64,000 nucleotides of DNA from Pedobacter sp. JY14-1 (GCF_029269825.1 NZ_JARJHU010000003.1:472475-536474); one strand, 5' to 3'. Positions 35,937-45,467 are shown, counted from the first letter of the stretch. Numbers and translations: made by a program. Notes: generated from the letters alone by a model not told the origin.

Positions 35937-36465
35937 AAAGGTACTCATTATCATAGGCTCTGCCAGCAACGATTCATCTAATCATAAGCTGATGGAGACC
36001 TTTCGGAAACTCACCGCCAATGAACTTGAATCGCATACAGCGGTTGACCTTTCTTTACTTCCGCATTTTAATCCTTCAAAAACTGAATGTTTACCTGAGC
36101 AGGTTGAGGTGCTGTTGAACGCCATCAGCGCGTCGGATGCCGTGGTGATCTGCTCTCCTGAATATATTTTCAGTATTCCGGCTCGGGTGAAAAACCTGCT
36201 GGAGTGGTGTGTGGCCACAACGGTGTTTTCCGAAAAGCCAGTTGGGATCATTATCGCTTCTGCGGATGGCAGGGAAGGACATGCACAAATGCACTTGTTA
36301 TTGAAGACACTGGGGGCAAGGCTCAGCGATGATGCTTCCCTGATTATTTCCGGCATCAAAGGACGTTTTGATCCTGAAAGTAACACGTTTCAAAGTGATG
36401 TCGTCAGCAAGCTCAGGCGTTTTGCAGATGGTTTAAAAGCATTGATCGCAAGCCAAGGTTCATAA
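35911..36465 (+). CDS. NADPH-dependent FMN reductase-like flavoprotein
   Basis: 184 aa flavodoxin-fold protein. The phosphate-binding loop is IIIGSASNDSSNHKL and the next FMN motif is CSPEYIFSIPARVKNLLEW, typical of the NAD(P)H-dependent FMN reductase family (SsuE/ArsH-like). It overlaps the lipocalin gene, so the two are likely coupled. The exact substrate is unknown. The N-terminal residues MNGLRKSSKK are poorly conserved and a later start is not available. Confidence 0.85.
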   Translation: MNGLRKSSKKVLIIIGSASNDSSNHKLMETFRKLTANELESHTAVDLSLLPHFNPSKTECLPEQVEVLLNAISASDAVVICSPEYIFSIPARVKNLLEWCVATTVFSEKPVGIIIASADGREGHAQMHLLLKTLGARLSDDASLIISGIKGRFDPESNTFQSDVVSKLRRFADGLKALIASQGS

Positions 36466-36499
36466 AGTTTTCTTTCCAGATGATGGGCAGTTTTGCGTT

Positions 36500-37639
36500 T
36501 TATTTGATCAAACCGCTGTTGATCTTATTTTCAAGCTGACCCACACGCTGCTGGCTGGAGGTTTCGTTGACGATGATCACTATGCCGGACTGAATTTCCG
36601 GGTATAGGGTAATCAGCGTATTGAATCCAATCTTGGTATTGCCATCGTGATAGATGTACCGTTGGCCATTTTCGCTGTTGAGCATCCAGCCAAGCCCCAT
36701 GCCGAAGCCGTCACGGCGGCCAAAGGTCTGCTGATGGGTTAACCGGATCGCGGCATCTTTTTCTGACAACTGCGCCTGCAGGTACTTTACCATGTCAATC
36801 AGTGTGGCATTCATGCTAGGTCCGATATAAAATCCGCTCAGGTTGATGTAGTTTACAGGTTCGCCCTTTCTATTGTAGCCCTGTGCGGATTGCCTGAGTT
36901 CAGCTCCGGACAGTATGGGTTTGATATGAGAAAGGTGAAGATGCTTTTGCAGGTAACTGTCGATGATTTGCCGGTACGGCTGCTGATAAATTCTTTCCAG
37001 TATCAGTGTCAGGAGCATATAGGCAGAACTGTTGTATCGGAATTTAGTACCCGGTATGGTGTCGGGCCGTATTGCAGACAAATCCTGTAACAGGCTGTCC
37101 TGATTGTACAATGAAAAGAAGTCTGCCTGCTCTTTAAGCGATTTGTCTTTCAATTTGTTAAGGCTGGCCTGTGAATATTGATGAAAACTGCCGGGCAAAG
37201 CGGATGTGTGGTTGGCCAGGTCTACCAGTTTAATAGGAATGCCCTGATACTGGAGGTTAGGGTAGGAGCCCGGCAGATATTTTCGTATATCGTCGTTCAT
37301 GGCTGCTTTTTTGTCGATCACTGCCTGCGCCAGGGCCGTGGCAACGAATGTCTTGGCAACGGAACCTATATTATAGTACAGCCCGGCGGGCAGAAGTTTG
37401 CCGGTGCCCCTTACATTTTCTCCATAACGGTAATAATGCGGGATTCCGTGTTCAATTACACCAAGTACGATCCCGTTTGCAGCACTGTCCTTCAGATACC
37501 AGCATGCCGCGCGGTGAACGACGCTATCCAGCCGGGAACGCAGGGGGTTATCCGTCAGGGGTTTTTGCTGTGCATAGACCGGCAAGCTCAGGGCCAGCGC
37601 GGTGGTCGCTAGCAGAAATACATGCCAGGGCTTTTTCAT
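36500..37639 (-). CDS. beta-lactamase-fold serine hydrolase, secreted
   Basis: 379 aa with a signal peptide (LSLPVYAQQ). Class C beta-lactamase/DD-peptidase fold: SxxK motif SVAK in NIGSVAKTFVA, YxN-type YNS in RYNSSAYML, and the third motif YHDG near GNTKIG. Such proteins may be esterases, D-peptidases or true beta-lactamases; sequence alone does not settle it. It is convergent with the FMN reductase gene. Confidence 0.85.
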   Translation of the reverse strand: MKKPWHVFLLATTALALSLPVYAQQKPLTDNPLRSRLDSVVHRAACWYLKDSAANGIVLGVIEHGIPHYYRYGENVRGTGKLLPAGLYYNIGSVAKTFVATALAQAVIDKKAAMNDDIRKYLPGSYPNLQYQGIPIKLVDLANHTSALPGSFHQYSQASLNKLKDKSLKEQADFFSLYNQDSLLQDLSAIRPDTIPGTKFRYNSSAYMLLTLILERIYQQPYRQIIDSYLQKHLHLSHIKPILSGAELRQSAQGYNRKGEPVNYINLSGFYIGPSMNATLIDMVKYLQAQLSEKDAAIRLTHQQTFGRRDGFGMGLGWMLNSENGQRYIYHDGNTKIGFNTLITLYPEIQSGIVIIVNETSSQQRVGQLENKINSGLIK

Positions 37640-37801
37640 TTGATTTTAGACGGCCGGGTATACCCGCTGTTACAGTTTTTATTTGAAAGATGATTTTTGT
37701 TAACATTCAGTGTGACGGATTCTTAGGTCATATGAAATGTTTTTTTATATATTTACGTGCAATCGATTGTATTGCCTGAAAAGACCAAATAAAACCATAA
37801 G

Positions 37802-38527
37802 ATGAACATTTTGAAAAGGGCAGTGATGTGCCTCTCTTTGTTGATGTGCTGCGCAGGATATGTTGCAGCCCAAGCCCCGGGGCCATACGTCCTGACCGTA
37901 GGCAGCAAGCCTTACCTGATGCGCAGCTACCTGATGTTTGAAGGCAAAAAGCGAACTCATGTGATCTCTGTGGGTAACCCTGCCGGGGTAAATTATTCTT
38001 ATGACCTGAAAACGGGTGCGCTCCTGCAGGTATGGCGCGGCGCTTTTCTCGATGTGACCGAAATGTGGAAAGACAGGGGTGAGCCACAGCTGGCCAAGCC
38101 CCTGGGAACCGTACTGGTACTCTCCGCTTCACCCGCGGTAACAGAACTTGATGGTAAAGACGCCGCCTGGCCGGATTCTATCGGATTTGATGCCCTGCAG
38201 AACAAAGGCTATACCCTGGACAAAAATAAAATGCCGGTATTTGAATACACCATAGGCGATGCAACGGTCAAAGACCAGATCACCGTAGCCGGAGATGCAT
38301 TTGAACGGACGATAAGCCTTAGCGGAAACAAGCAACTGTATTGCCGGATCGCTTCCGGCAAAAGTATCGTGAACCAAAACGGAATTTATTCCGTTGATGC
38401 AGGACGGTACGCCGTCAAAGTGGGCGGAGATGCAAAAGCCTTTATCCGCCCTTCAAAAGACGGGCAGGAACTCCTGGTTCTCCTGGGCAAAAACAAGCCA
38501 TCAGTCCGTTATTCACTCACCTGGTAA
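37802..38527 (+). CDS. secreted hypothetical protein paired with the sorbosone-dehydrogenase fusion
   Basis: 241 aa, signal peptide ending near YVAAQA. Beta-rich mature part with the block VISVGNPAGVNYSYDLKTG followed by LLQVWRGAFLDVTEMW, similar to domains found next to c-type cytochrome or PQQ-type dehydrogenases in Bacteroidota. No heme motif CxxCH is present. It lies 9 nt before the 678-aa fusion gene, so the two likely form one transcript and may act together in the periplasm. The function is unknown. Confidence 0.65.
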   Translation: MNILKRAVMCLSLLMCCAGYVAAQAPGPYVLTVGSKPYLMRSYLMFEGKKRTHVISVGNPAGVNYSYDLKTGALLQVWRGAFLDVTEMWKDRGEPQLAKPLGTVLVLSASPAVTELDGKDAAWPDSIGFDALQNKGYTLDKNKMPVFEYTIGDATVKDQITVAGDAFERTISLSGNKQLYCRIASGKSIVNQNGIYSVDAGRYAVKVGGDAKAFIRPSKDGQELLVLLGKNKPSVRYSLTW

Positions 38528-38536
38528 TCCCTGAAC

Positions 38537-40573
38537 ATGACACCATCCAAATATTTATTGTCCGTTGCGCTGATCGCATTGGGCATGGCATCTGCAAATG
38601 CTCAAACCACATTAAATCCCCAAACCGAAGGACAGATATTTCCGATTACGACTATTCCAATCCCCAAAGAGATTGCGTTGGAGGTGGGCGGAATGGCATT
38701 TATGCCCAATGACGAACTTGCAGTAGCCACGCGCAGGGGCGAAGTATGGATCGTCAGCAATCCCTATATGAAAGGTGGGCAACCACCTAAATACCGGCTT
38801 TTTGCACATGGTATGCACGAAATACTCGGGCTGAATTTTATCAAGGGAGACCTCTATCTGACCCAGAGAGCGGAACTGACACGTCTACGTGATACCGACG
38901 GTGACGGCGAAGCCGACGAATACCGGACAATGTACTCCTGGCCGCTCTCGGGCAATTACCATGAATATGCTTATGGGCCTATGCTCGATAAGGAAGGCAA
39001 TATGGTCGTCACCCTGAACCTGGGCTGGATCGGTTTCGGTGAGAGCCTTTCCAAATGGCACGGATGGATGCTCAAGTTTACACCGGATTTTCAGATGAAG
39101 CCTTTTGCTACAGGTTTCCGTTCGCCCGCCGCTTTTGCGCTCAACACGGAAGGCGATATTTTTTATGCTGAGAACCAGGGTGATTGGGTAGGTTCAGGCA
39201 GCATTACGCATGTAGCCGAAGGGGATTTTGTCGGCAATCCTGCAGGGCTCATCTGGGCGGACCAGCCCGGCTCACCTGTGAAACTGCGGAAAGGAGATAT
39301 TCCCGATACCGGGGAACCCAAATACGAAGTCGCCAAACGGGTAGCAGGACTGAAAACCCCTAGTGTATGGATACCACACTCCATCATGGGCAATTCCACC
39401 TCCGGGATACTGACCTATACCGACAATGCCAATATGGGCCCCTTTAAAGGGCAGCTTTTTGTGGGTGACCAGTCGCAGAGTAAGATCAACAGGATTTCAC
39501 TCGAAAAAGTAAAGGGCGTTTACCAAGGTATGGTCTTTCCTTTCCGTGAAGGATTCTCTTCCGGTATATTAAGGATGAACTGGGGGTCTGACGGCAGTAT
39601 GCTGGTCGGCATGACTTCGAGGGGATGGTCCTCTACAGGCAAGGAAGAATACGGGCTGCAAAGGCTAACCTGGTCCGGAATCGTTCCTTTTGAGATCCAA
39701 ACCGTTAAAGCACAGCCAGACGGCTTTGAACTGGAATTTACCATGCCGGTAGATGAACAGTCGGCCCGCAATGCGGCTTCATGGAAATTGTCAACCTTCA
39801 CTTACAAGTACCACCACATTTACGGCAGCCCGGTCATTGACCAAAGCCCGCGCAGCCTTAAAGGCGTCGTGGTATCTGCTGACCGCAAACGCGTACGCCT
39901 GGTACTGGACAGCCTGAAAGCGGGATACATCCATGAAATCAGTGCTGAAGGACTGCGTACCGAAGGCAGTAAAATCCCCTTGTTGCACAATTATGGCTTT
40001 TATACCCTGAATCAGATTCCGGACGGCGATAAAATCGTACTGAGTCCGGGCAATCAACCTGTAGGTAAGATGGAGCACGACCACATGGCGATGGGTCATA
40101 CGATGAACGGGAAATCACCGGCAAATTCCGGCCCGGCGCCAAAAGGAAGCCGTTCGCCGGAAAAACATATGACCAAACAGCCGGAAAGCTGGGCGAAAGG
40201 CCCGGACCAGGTCATCACACTGGGCACCAGGCCAGGGCTGAAATTTGATAAGGAAAGTATCAGTGTCAAAGCTGGGGCAAAAATCCAGCTAACCTTTGCC
40301 AACAGTGACGATATGCTGCACAATTTTGTACTCGCGGCGCCGGCCTCAGGAAATGCAGTGGGAGAGCTAGTGATGAAAATGGGACTGGACGGCGAAAAAT
40401 ACAATTTCGTTCCCGAAAGCCCTAAAGTATTGGCGCATACGGTTTTGCTTCAGCCAGGCCAGTCGGATACGATTTACTTTACTGCACCAAAGCAGCCGGG
40501 AACTTATCCGTTTATCTGTACTTATCCAGGGCACTATATGGTGATGAAAGGGGTGATCCGGGTGACGAAGTAA
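38537..40573 (+). CDS. sorbosone-dehydrogenase-like propeller fused to an azurin/auracyanin cupredoxin
   Basis: 678 aa with a signal peptide. Residues about 35-380 form a six-bladed propeller of the glucose/sorbosone dehydrogenase type (GLNFIKGDLYLTQRAELTRL, FYAENQGDWVGSGSITHV). A linker with many His, Met and Pro follows (about 515-555). The C-terminal 125 residues are a blue-copper domain with all azurin ligands: H595 in MLHNF, C661 and H666 in ICTYPGH, and M670. This suggests electrons from substrate oxidation pass to a type 1 copper. The substrate is unknown. Confidence 0.85.
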   Translation: MTPSKYLLSVALIALGMASANAQTTLNPQTEGQIFPITTIPIPKEIALEVGGMAFMPNDELAVATRRGEVWIVSNPYMKGGQPPKYRLFAHGMHEILGLNFIKGDLYLTQRAELTRLRDTDGDGEADEYRTMYSWPLSGNYHEYAYGPMLDKEGNMVVTLNLGWIGFGESLSKWHGWMLKFTPDFQMKPFATGFRSPAAFALNTEGDIFYAENQGDWVGSGSITHVAEGDFVGNPAGLIWADQPGSPVKLRKGDIPDTGEPKYEVAKRVAGLKTPSVWIPHSIMGNSTSGILTYTDNANMGPFKGQLFVGDQSQSKINRISLEKVKGVYQGMVFPFREGFSSGILRMNWGSDGSMLVGMTSRGWSSTGKEEYGLQRLTWSGIVPFEIQTVKAQPDGFELEFTMPVDEQSARNAASWKLSTFTYKYHHIYGSPVIDQSPRSLKGVVVSADRKRVRLVLDSLKAGYIHEISAEGLRTEGSKIPLLHNYGFYTLNQIPDGDKIVLSPGNQPVGKMEHDHMAMGHTMNGKSPANSGPAPKGSRSPEKHMTKQPESWAKGPDQVITLGTRPGLKFDKESISVKAGAKIQLTFANSDDMLHNFVLAAPASGNAVGELVMKMGLDGEKYNFVPESPKVLAHTVLLQPGQSDTIYFTAPKQPGTYPFICTYPGHYMVMKGVIRVTK

Positions 40574-40596
40574 CGGTCTTTCCGTTGGGTGTCAGC

Positions 40597-40833
40597 TTAG
40601 GCTGTAGCTTTCAGAGTACGCTGCTTTTGCTTACCGGTAAGCAAAAGCAGGTTCCTGCGCGCAAACGCCTTCCTGGATTTTAACTCCTGGGACAGCAATT
40701 CCTTGGTGATCGATTGATAGAGTGCTTTAGTACCACTGTCGGCTTCAGCAAATCCGGGCACGGAACTGATGACGATTGCTAAGGCATAGTCCAATACTTC
40801 AGGCAGTTTTTCAGTCAATAATCTCGTTTTCAT
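40597..40833 (-). CDS. small hypothetical protein, 78 aa
   Basis: A 78-aa frame with a mixed helical sequence, ending in a strongly basic part (KSRKAFARRNLLLLTGKQKQR). No signal peptide. It is convergent with the propeller fusion gene. I do not recognise a family. The frame is supported by its neat position and by the absence of a better alternative on the other strand. Confidence 0.5.
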   Translation of the reverse strand: MKTRLLTEKLPEVLDYALAIVISSVPGFAEADSGTKALYQSITKELLSQELKSRKAFARRNLLLLTGKQKQRTLKATA

Positions 40834-40924
40834 AGGTATTGAAATAAAAACAATATCTATGCCTGAATTGAGCCTGAACTGCTTATTTACAATAACTTAA
40901 CAATGGGTTTCCCGCTGAATAGGA

Positions 40925-41149
40925 CTAAGCTTTTTTTGGCGGCAGGTCAAAGGCTATTGCTTCGTGCTCGAAATGGCCGTTATGCGATCCATCGCAAAAA
41001 GGTTTATTTTTAGAAAGCCCGCAACGGCAAATGGACAAAACCGTACGGCCCTGCAAGCCGTAAGCATTCCCATTTCTGTCCACGATTTCAAAATCGCCTT
41101 CTATTTTCACTGAACCGTTATTATTGATGGTAAGTTTCGTTTTTGACAT
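40925..41149 (-). CDS. CDGSH-type iron-sulfur protein
   Basis: 74 aa, single CDGSH domain: C-x-C-x9-C-D-G-S-H in CRCGLSKNKPFCDGSH. This motif binds a 2Fe-2S cluster with three Cys and one His. No membrane anchor, so it is cytosolic. Bacterial CDGSH proteins probably have redox or iron-sulfur transfer roles. It is a free-standing gene between the small hypothetical and the wHTH regulator. Confidence 0.92.
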   Translation of the reverse strand: MSKTKLTINNNGSVKIEGDFEIVDRNGNAYGLQGRTVLSICRCGLSKNKPFCDGSHNGHFEHEAIAFDLPPKKA

Positions 41150-41226
41150 CTTTAATTTGATTAGGCGTCAAACTTACCATAAACTAACCTTCAGCAGGAA
41201 TATGTTTGCAATTTAGAAACGTTCTG

Positions 41227-42126
41227 TCAGGTTCTGGTATTCTTCAGTTCCAGCTTATACCCTTTACCACGTATTACAACAATGTTGACGTCCGGATCTG
41301 GTTCCAGCTTCTTCCTGAGTTTTGAAATGAACATATCCAGGCTGCGCCCCACGATCACACCTTCATCCTCCCAGATCTCTTTTTGCAGCCGGCTTCTGTC
41401 AATGGCCTCATTTGGAGAAGATGCAAAAATTCGCAACAGCCGGGCTTCAGTGTCCGTCAAGTCTGTCGTCTCATTGTTGATGACCAGCTGTCTTTCCTGT
41501 GCATCAAACATGATTGATCCTAAAGGGAACTTGTCAGTAGACCGGCCAGTTTTTAACACACCGCGCGGTTTGACCGACCTCAGAATAATAAAACCGACAA
41601 ACGCTAAAAGCGGCAAGCCGCCCAGCAGATATCTGTTCTTTGCTATAGTCATTTCTTCCGGTTTGAATTTAACCGAGATGATGTAGCATGCGGTGGGTTG
41701 CACTCTGCGCTGACAAGTTACGATATCATCTTTCTTATTCCTGGATATAGCGAATCCATAAGCTACATCAGCCTTGTCACACTTCAGCACGTTAACTACA
41801 TAATCAAGTGCGAGTGGATCTTTCGCCAGCAAACGACGGGTGGTATTTACCAGGGAGTCTGGCTGAAAAGTAAGCTCGTGTTCAAAGCTGATCCGGTATT
41901 CATTTTCGGAGATCTTTTCTACAGGAAGTACCCTGGATGTACTGTCGCGAGACTGTAAAAGCAGTTCATGTCCGATCCTGCGGAGCAAGACTTCCCTTCT
42001 GGCGACAGCAAAGCCGTCGTCGCCGGTCATACTGAAAGCCACACCGGCTACAGCGATAAACGACAGCAGTATGCATACGAACAGGTACTTGCGTTTCCCG
42101 GGAAGAAGGTTTAGGCGATTACGCAT
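41227..42126 (-). CDS. membrane-anchored winged-helix (OmpR/PhoB-type) regulator
   Basis: 299 aa. A cytosolic N-terminal basic segment is followed by a membrane helix (about 13-31), an extracytoplasmic region (about 35-150), and a second membrane helix (about 155-172). The C-terminal OmpR/PhoB-type winged helix (about 200-295) contains DTEARLLRIFASSPNEAIDR and RSLDMFISKLRKKLEPD. No receiver domain is present. This is ToxR/CadC-like design in spirit, though the DNA-binding domain is C-terminal. It would sense an envelope signal and bind DNA directly. It is divergent from 42318 with direct repeats in between. Confidence 0.85.
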   Translation of the reverse strand: MRNRLNLLPGKRKYLFVCILLSFIAVAGVAFSMTGDDGFAVARREVLLRRIGHELLLQSRDSTSRVLPVEKISENEYRISFEHELTFQPDSLVNTTRRLLAKDPLALDYVVNVLKCDKADVAYGFAISRNKKDDIVTCQRRVQPTACYIISVKFKPEEMTIAKNRYLLGGLPLLAFVGFIILRSVKPRGVLKTGRSTDKFPLGSIMFDAQERQLVINNETTDLTDTEARLLRIFASSPNEAIDRSRLQKEIWEDEGVIVGRSLDMFISKLRKKLEPDPDVNIVVIRGKGYKLELKNTRT

Positions 42127-42141
42127 AAGGTCAGGATTTTG

Positions 42142-42234
42142 TTTACAAAGTTTGGAATTTTATTTACAATCCTGGCTGCTCAGCAATGCGATTTAAGATT
42201 TATTTACAGGTATTTACATTTTTATTTACAATCC
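42142..42234. promoter_or_regulatory. repeated TTTACA sites and 15-bp direct repeat
   Basis: TTTACA occurs five times at 42142, 42163, 42203, 42213 and 42225. Within these, the 15-mer TTTTATTTACAATCC occurs twice, at 42158-42172 and 42220-42234 (62 bp apart, about six helical turns). OmpR/PhoB-type regulators bind direct repeats, so these are likely sites for the adjacent regulator. Confidence 0.6.
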
Positions 42235-42317
42235 AGATTCGCTGCGCCAGAAAATATCAAAGTAGCTTCGTTGTATCCATCGGAAGAATCGATGCTATTT
42301 ATTAAACCTGAAAAAAT

Positions 42318-42830
42318 ATGAAAAAAATCATCTGTGCGCTGATCTTACTACTGGTTGTGGTAAGCGGACTGGTATTTGCCAATCGTGAAATTAAAAATGA
42401 AGCGGCTAAAAAGGAAAGTAAAGCTGCATTGAAAAAATGGGAAGCTGGCCCTGATGGGATTAAGTACAAGGCATGGAGGGCGTCTGCGGCTGGTGAAAAA
42501 GTGCTTGCCGGTACTGCCAAAATAAGGGGGCGCATCAATGCATTTAGCAATATGGAGGCCGTGGTTACCTCGCTTTCTCTTCCGTCGGGATCAAGGTTAG
42601 GTTTTGGTGTGATGGCCAGGATTGACGGTGATGATTATATTGTAAAATTTGATCCGGAAAAGGCTCAGCTTAAGCAATTGGAAAGCCTGAAAGTTGACGA
42701 TAAAATAGTTATAAAGAGCCGTACCGTATCGCACGCGCCCAAATATTCATATCCGATCGTATGGTGCGAGTATGCAGAACGGAATGGTAAACTCATTTTT
42801 AAACGTGTTCCTCGCAAAGGCGGTTGCTGA
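42318..42830 (+). CDS. secreted or membrane-anchored hypothetical protein, 170 aa
   Basis: 170 aa with an N-terminal hydrophobic helix (IICALILLLVVVSGLVFA) that may be a signal peptide or an anchor. A Lys/Glu-rich helix (25-50) and a beta-rich domain (70-160, including VVTSLSLPSGSRLGFGVMARIDGDDYI, read here as two consecutive strands) follow, and the C-terminus is KGGC. I do not recognise a family. It is divergent from the membrane-anchored wHTH gene and has its repeats in the promoter region, so it is a likely target. Confidence 0.7.
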   Translation: MKKIICALILLLVVVSGLVFANREIKNEAAKKESKAALKKWEAGPDGIKYKAWRASAAGEKVLAGTAKIRGRINAFSNMEAVVTSLSLPSGSRLGFGVMARIDGDDYIVKFDPEKAQLKQLESLKVDDKIVIKSRTVSHAPKYSYPIVWCEYAERNGKLIFKRVPRKGGC

Positions 42831-43033
42831 CGGCCCGGAATTAGTGTTCCGGGACGAATTCAGGAAGGTTAATGTAAGATATCGTTATCTGGCGACTGGT
42901 CAACCTTGCGTGGAACCTGGTAGCAGAGTAATATTAAGATCATTAGGATATGTAGCGGTAAAACGGTTATTTTGAATAACCACCGTGCTAACCGAAAGAT
43001 TTTATAAACCTGTTTACCAATAGTCCCAGAACC

Positions 43034-44479
43034 ATGCAAGTTAAGGCTTCTCATTTTTACTGCTCTGTCATTTATTGCTTATTGTTTCATGTCAGTCTCC
43101 GGACAGAAGCCCAGAAAACGGAAAGGCTGGATTCCCTATTTAATGCAGTCTGCGCAGAAAGTAACTTCAGTGGTTCTGTCTTAGTTGCTGAGGACGGTTT
43201 GCCTATGTATCAGAAGACAATGGGCTATGCCAACTTCGCGACGAAGCAACCGGTTACACGGCAGACCATGTTTGAACTGGCATCGGTATCCAAGCAGTTT
43301 ACCGCCATGGCGATTATGCAGTTGGAGGAGAAGAAAAAGCTCAGCTATACAGATAGTCTGGAGAAGTTTTTTCCCGGGTTTCCTTACCGTGGCATCACGG
43401 TCCAGCACCTTTTGACCCATACTTCCGGGATACCGGAGTTTTTAGGATGGGGCGAAAGCCGGATCGATACCGGCCGGATCAACTACAACCGAGATATCCT
43501 TGAGTCCATGATCAAACATCCGCTGACACTGAACTTCAGGCCAGGGGAGCAAATGTCTTATTCAAATACCAACTATGTACTGCTTGCACTTATCGTGGAA
43601 AAGGCTTCGGGAATGCCCTTTGGCAAATACCTTCAGCACTATATTTTTGTTCCGCTGGGAATGGACCATACCAGGGTATATGCACAAAGGGCCGATCAGC
43701 CTAAAATTAAGGATTATGCTTACGGACATATCTATGATGGGGCAAAAGGCAAATTCGTGATTAACGACCTGATACAGGCAAACCGGTTTGAATATGTTTT
43801 TGACGGCATATCCGGTCCTTATGGTATCAGCAGCACCACTCAGGATCTATTGAAATGGGACCAGGCATTGTATTCAGATAAGCTGATCAATAAAGCAGGT
43901 CAGGAAAAAGCTTATCAGCCTTTTATGCTCAGCAACGGAGCGCCGGCAGCGCTGATGGGAACTCCATATGGGTTTGGCTGGCTGCTGATGCCATCCAGCG
44001 AATTTTCCGGGAAATCGTATATGCACTCCGGGGGCTATCCGGGATACATGAACATTATTGTGAGGTACGCGGAAAAAAAGAAAACCATCATCCTGCTGTC
44101 TAATGTATACAATGTAATCAACATCTATCAACTGGCTTCTGCTATCGAAAGTATCCTTTTTGACCGGCCTTTCGATATACCCAGGTCTATGCCTTTTAAA
44201 AAGAGTATCGTCCTTTCCCCTGAACAGTTAAAATTGCTGGAAGGGACTTATTCTTTAGTGGCTGCGCCGACTGTCAGCTTCAGCATCACCTCCTATATGG
44301 GGCAAGTTTACGCCCAGCTGACCGGTCAGCCCAAAGTAGAAATTTATCCGGCGTCTGAAACTGACTTTTTTTATACGGTGGTGACGGCACGTATTAAATT
44401 TTATAAGGACGCTGCAGGAGCTGTCAACAGGTTGGTCTTATTTCAAAATGGCAAGGAAGTCGAAGCCAGGAGGATGTGA
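43034..44479 (+). CDS. beta-lactamase-fold serine hydrolase, secreted (second)
   Basis: 481 aa, signal peptide ending near LRTEAQ. The active site is SVSK in ELASVSKQFTAMAI, then YSNTNY (YxN), then HSGG in MHSGGYPGYM. The C-terminal 90 residues are an extra beta domain. These are the features of class C/EstB-type serine hydrolases. The substrate is unknown. It is unrelated in detail to the gene at 36500. Confidence 0.88.
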   Translation: MQVKASHFYCSVIYCLLFHVSLRTEAQKTERLDSLFNAVCAESNFSGSVLVAEDGLPMYQKTMGYANFATKQPVTRQTMFELASVSKQFTAMAIMQLEEKKKLSYTDSLEKFFPGFPYRGITVQHLLTHTSGIPEFLGWGESRIDTGRINYNRDILESMIKHPLTLNFRPGEQMSYSNTNYVLLALIVEKASGMPFGKYLQHYIFVPLGMDHTRVYAQRADQPKIKDYAYGHIYDGAKGKFVINDLIQANRFEYVFDGISGPYGISSTTQDLLKWDQALYSDKLINKAGQEKAYQPFMLSNGAPAALMGTPYGFGWLLMPSSEFSGKSYMHSGGYPGYMNIIVRYAEKKKTIILLSNVYNVINIYQLASAIESILFDRPFDIPRSMPFKKSIVLSPEQLKLLEGTYSLVAAPTVSFSITSYMGQVYAQLTGQPKVEIYPASETDFFYTVVTARIKFYKDAAGAVNRLVLFQNGKEVEARRM

Positions 44480-44529
44480 CGGAAAACTCTATATCAGTTA
44501 GTTTGGTTTGAATTGTGTAACTTTGCTTC

Positions 44530-45432
44530 ATGGCGAACACAGAAACCCTAGAAGATTTTTACAAGCAGAAGTTCAGCTGCCTGCCTGACAACCTGAGCCA
44601 GGACATCGGTCACTTTAATGTTTTCAGGTCTGAGGACAGTTACATTCCCGGAGCAAAGCCTGTTCAATACAGCCGCAGGGATTTTTATAAGATCAGTTTG
44701 TTCAGGGGTAAAGGCCTTGTCCACTATGCGGATAAAAGTATCGAGGTTGATGGATCGGCACTGATCTTCTTCAATCCGATTGTCCCCTATACCTTTGAAA
44801 ATATGAGCAATATCCATACAGGGAGGTTCTGTATTTTCAGGGAGTCCTTCTTTACGGAAATGGTACGTAATAATGTCAATCAACTGCCAATGTTCGCGCC
44901 GGGGGCCAACCCGGTATACATTCTTGACCAGGAGCAGGACGCGTATGTATTTGCCATCTTCGAAAAGATGCTGGCGGAAATCAGTTCAGATTACGTTTTT
45001 AAATACGATCTGCTGCGCAACTATGTTACTGAGCTGATCCATTACGCCATGAAGATACAGCCCTCTAACCGGCTTTTTCAGCACCCGGACGCCAATTCCC
45101 GCATTACGGCAATTTTTACCGAGCTTTTAGAGCGGCAATTCCCTATTGAATCCCCATCGCAGCGGTTTGGCCTGCGGTCTGCCAAGGATTTTGCAGACCG
45201 TCTGTCCATACACGTCAATCACCTGAACCGCGCCGTCCGTCAGACGACCGGTAAAACGACTACCGATCATATCATGGAGCGCCTGACGAGTGAAGCCAGG
45301 GCGCTGTTGCGGCATACCAACTGGAACGTATCCGAGATCAGCTATTGCCTGGGATTTGAGGCGCCGACTCATTTCAATAATTTCTTCAAGAAGCAAACCC
45401 AAACGACACCTTCGGCCTTTCGATCTGTTTGA
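44530..45432 (+). CDS. AraC-family transcriptional regulator
   Basis: 300 aa. An N-terminal cupin-like ligand-binding part (about 20-150, with SLFRGKGLVHYADKS) is followed by the double HTH (about 195-300): FADRLSIHVNHLNRAVRQTTG, WNVSEISYCLGFEAPTHFNN (read as consecutive helices) and FKKQTQTTPSAFR. A TAACTTTG box at 44518-44525 lies only 4 nt before the ATG. It precedes an SDR gene in the same direction, which it may control. Confidence 0.9.
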   Translation: MANTETLEDFYKQKFSCLPDNLSQDIGHFNVFRSEDSYIPGAKPVQYSRRDFYKISLFRGKGLVHYADKSIEVDGSALIFFNPIVPYTFENMSNIHTGRFCIFRESFFTEMVRNNVNQLPMFAPGANPVYILDQEQDAYVFAIFEKMLAEISSDYVFKYDLLRNYVTELIHYAMKIQPSNRLFQHPDANSRITAIFTELLERQFPIESPSQRFGLRSAKDFADRLSIHVNHLNRAVRQTTGKTTTDHIMERLTSEARALLRHTNWNVSEISYCLGFEAPTHFNNFFKKQTQTTPSAFRSV

Positions 45433-45455
45433 ATTTCGTAATCATTGGTTTGATT

Positions 45456-45467
45456 AGCGTATACGCT
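45456..45467. promoter_or_regulatory. 12-bp palindrome before the SDR gene
   Basis: AGCGTATACGCT is a perfect palindrome located between the AraC gene and the SDR start (45512). It could be an operator, but nothing else supports it. Confidence 0.3.

Noticed and set aside
42772-42975. 67-codon frame after the hypothetical gene at 42318
   Set aside because: It overlaps the end of that gene in another frame and has no recognisable content. The rest of 42831-43033 shows nothing.
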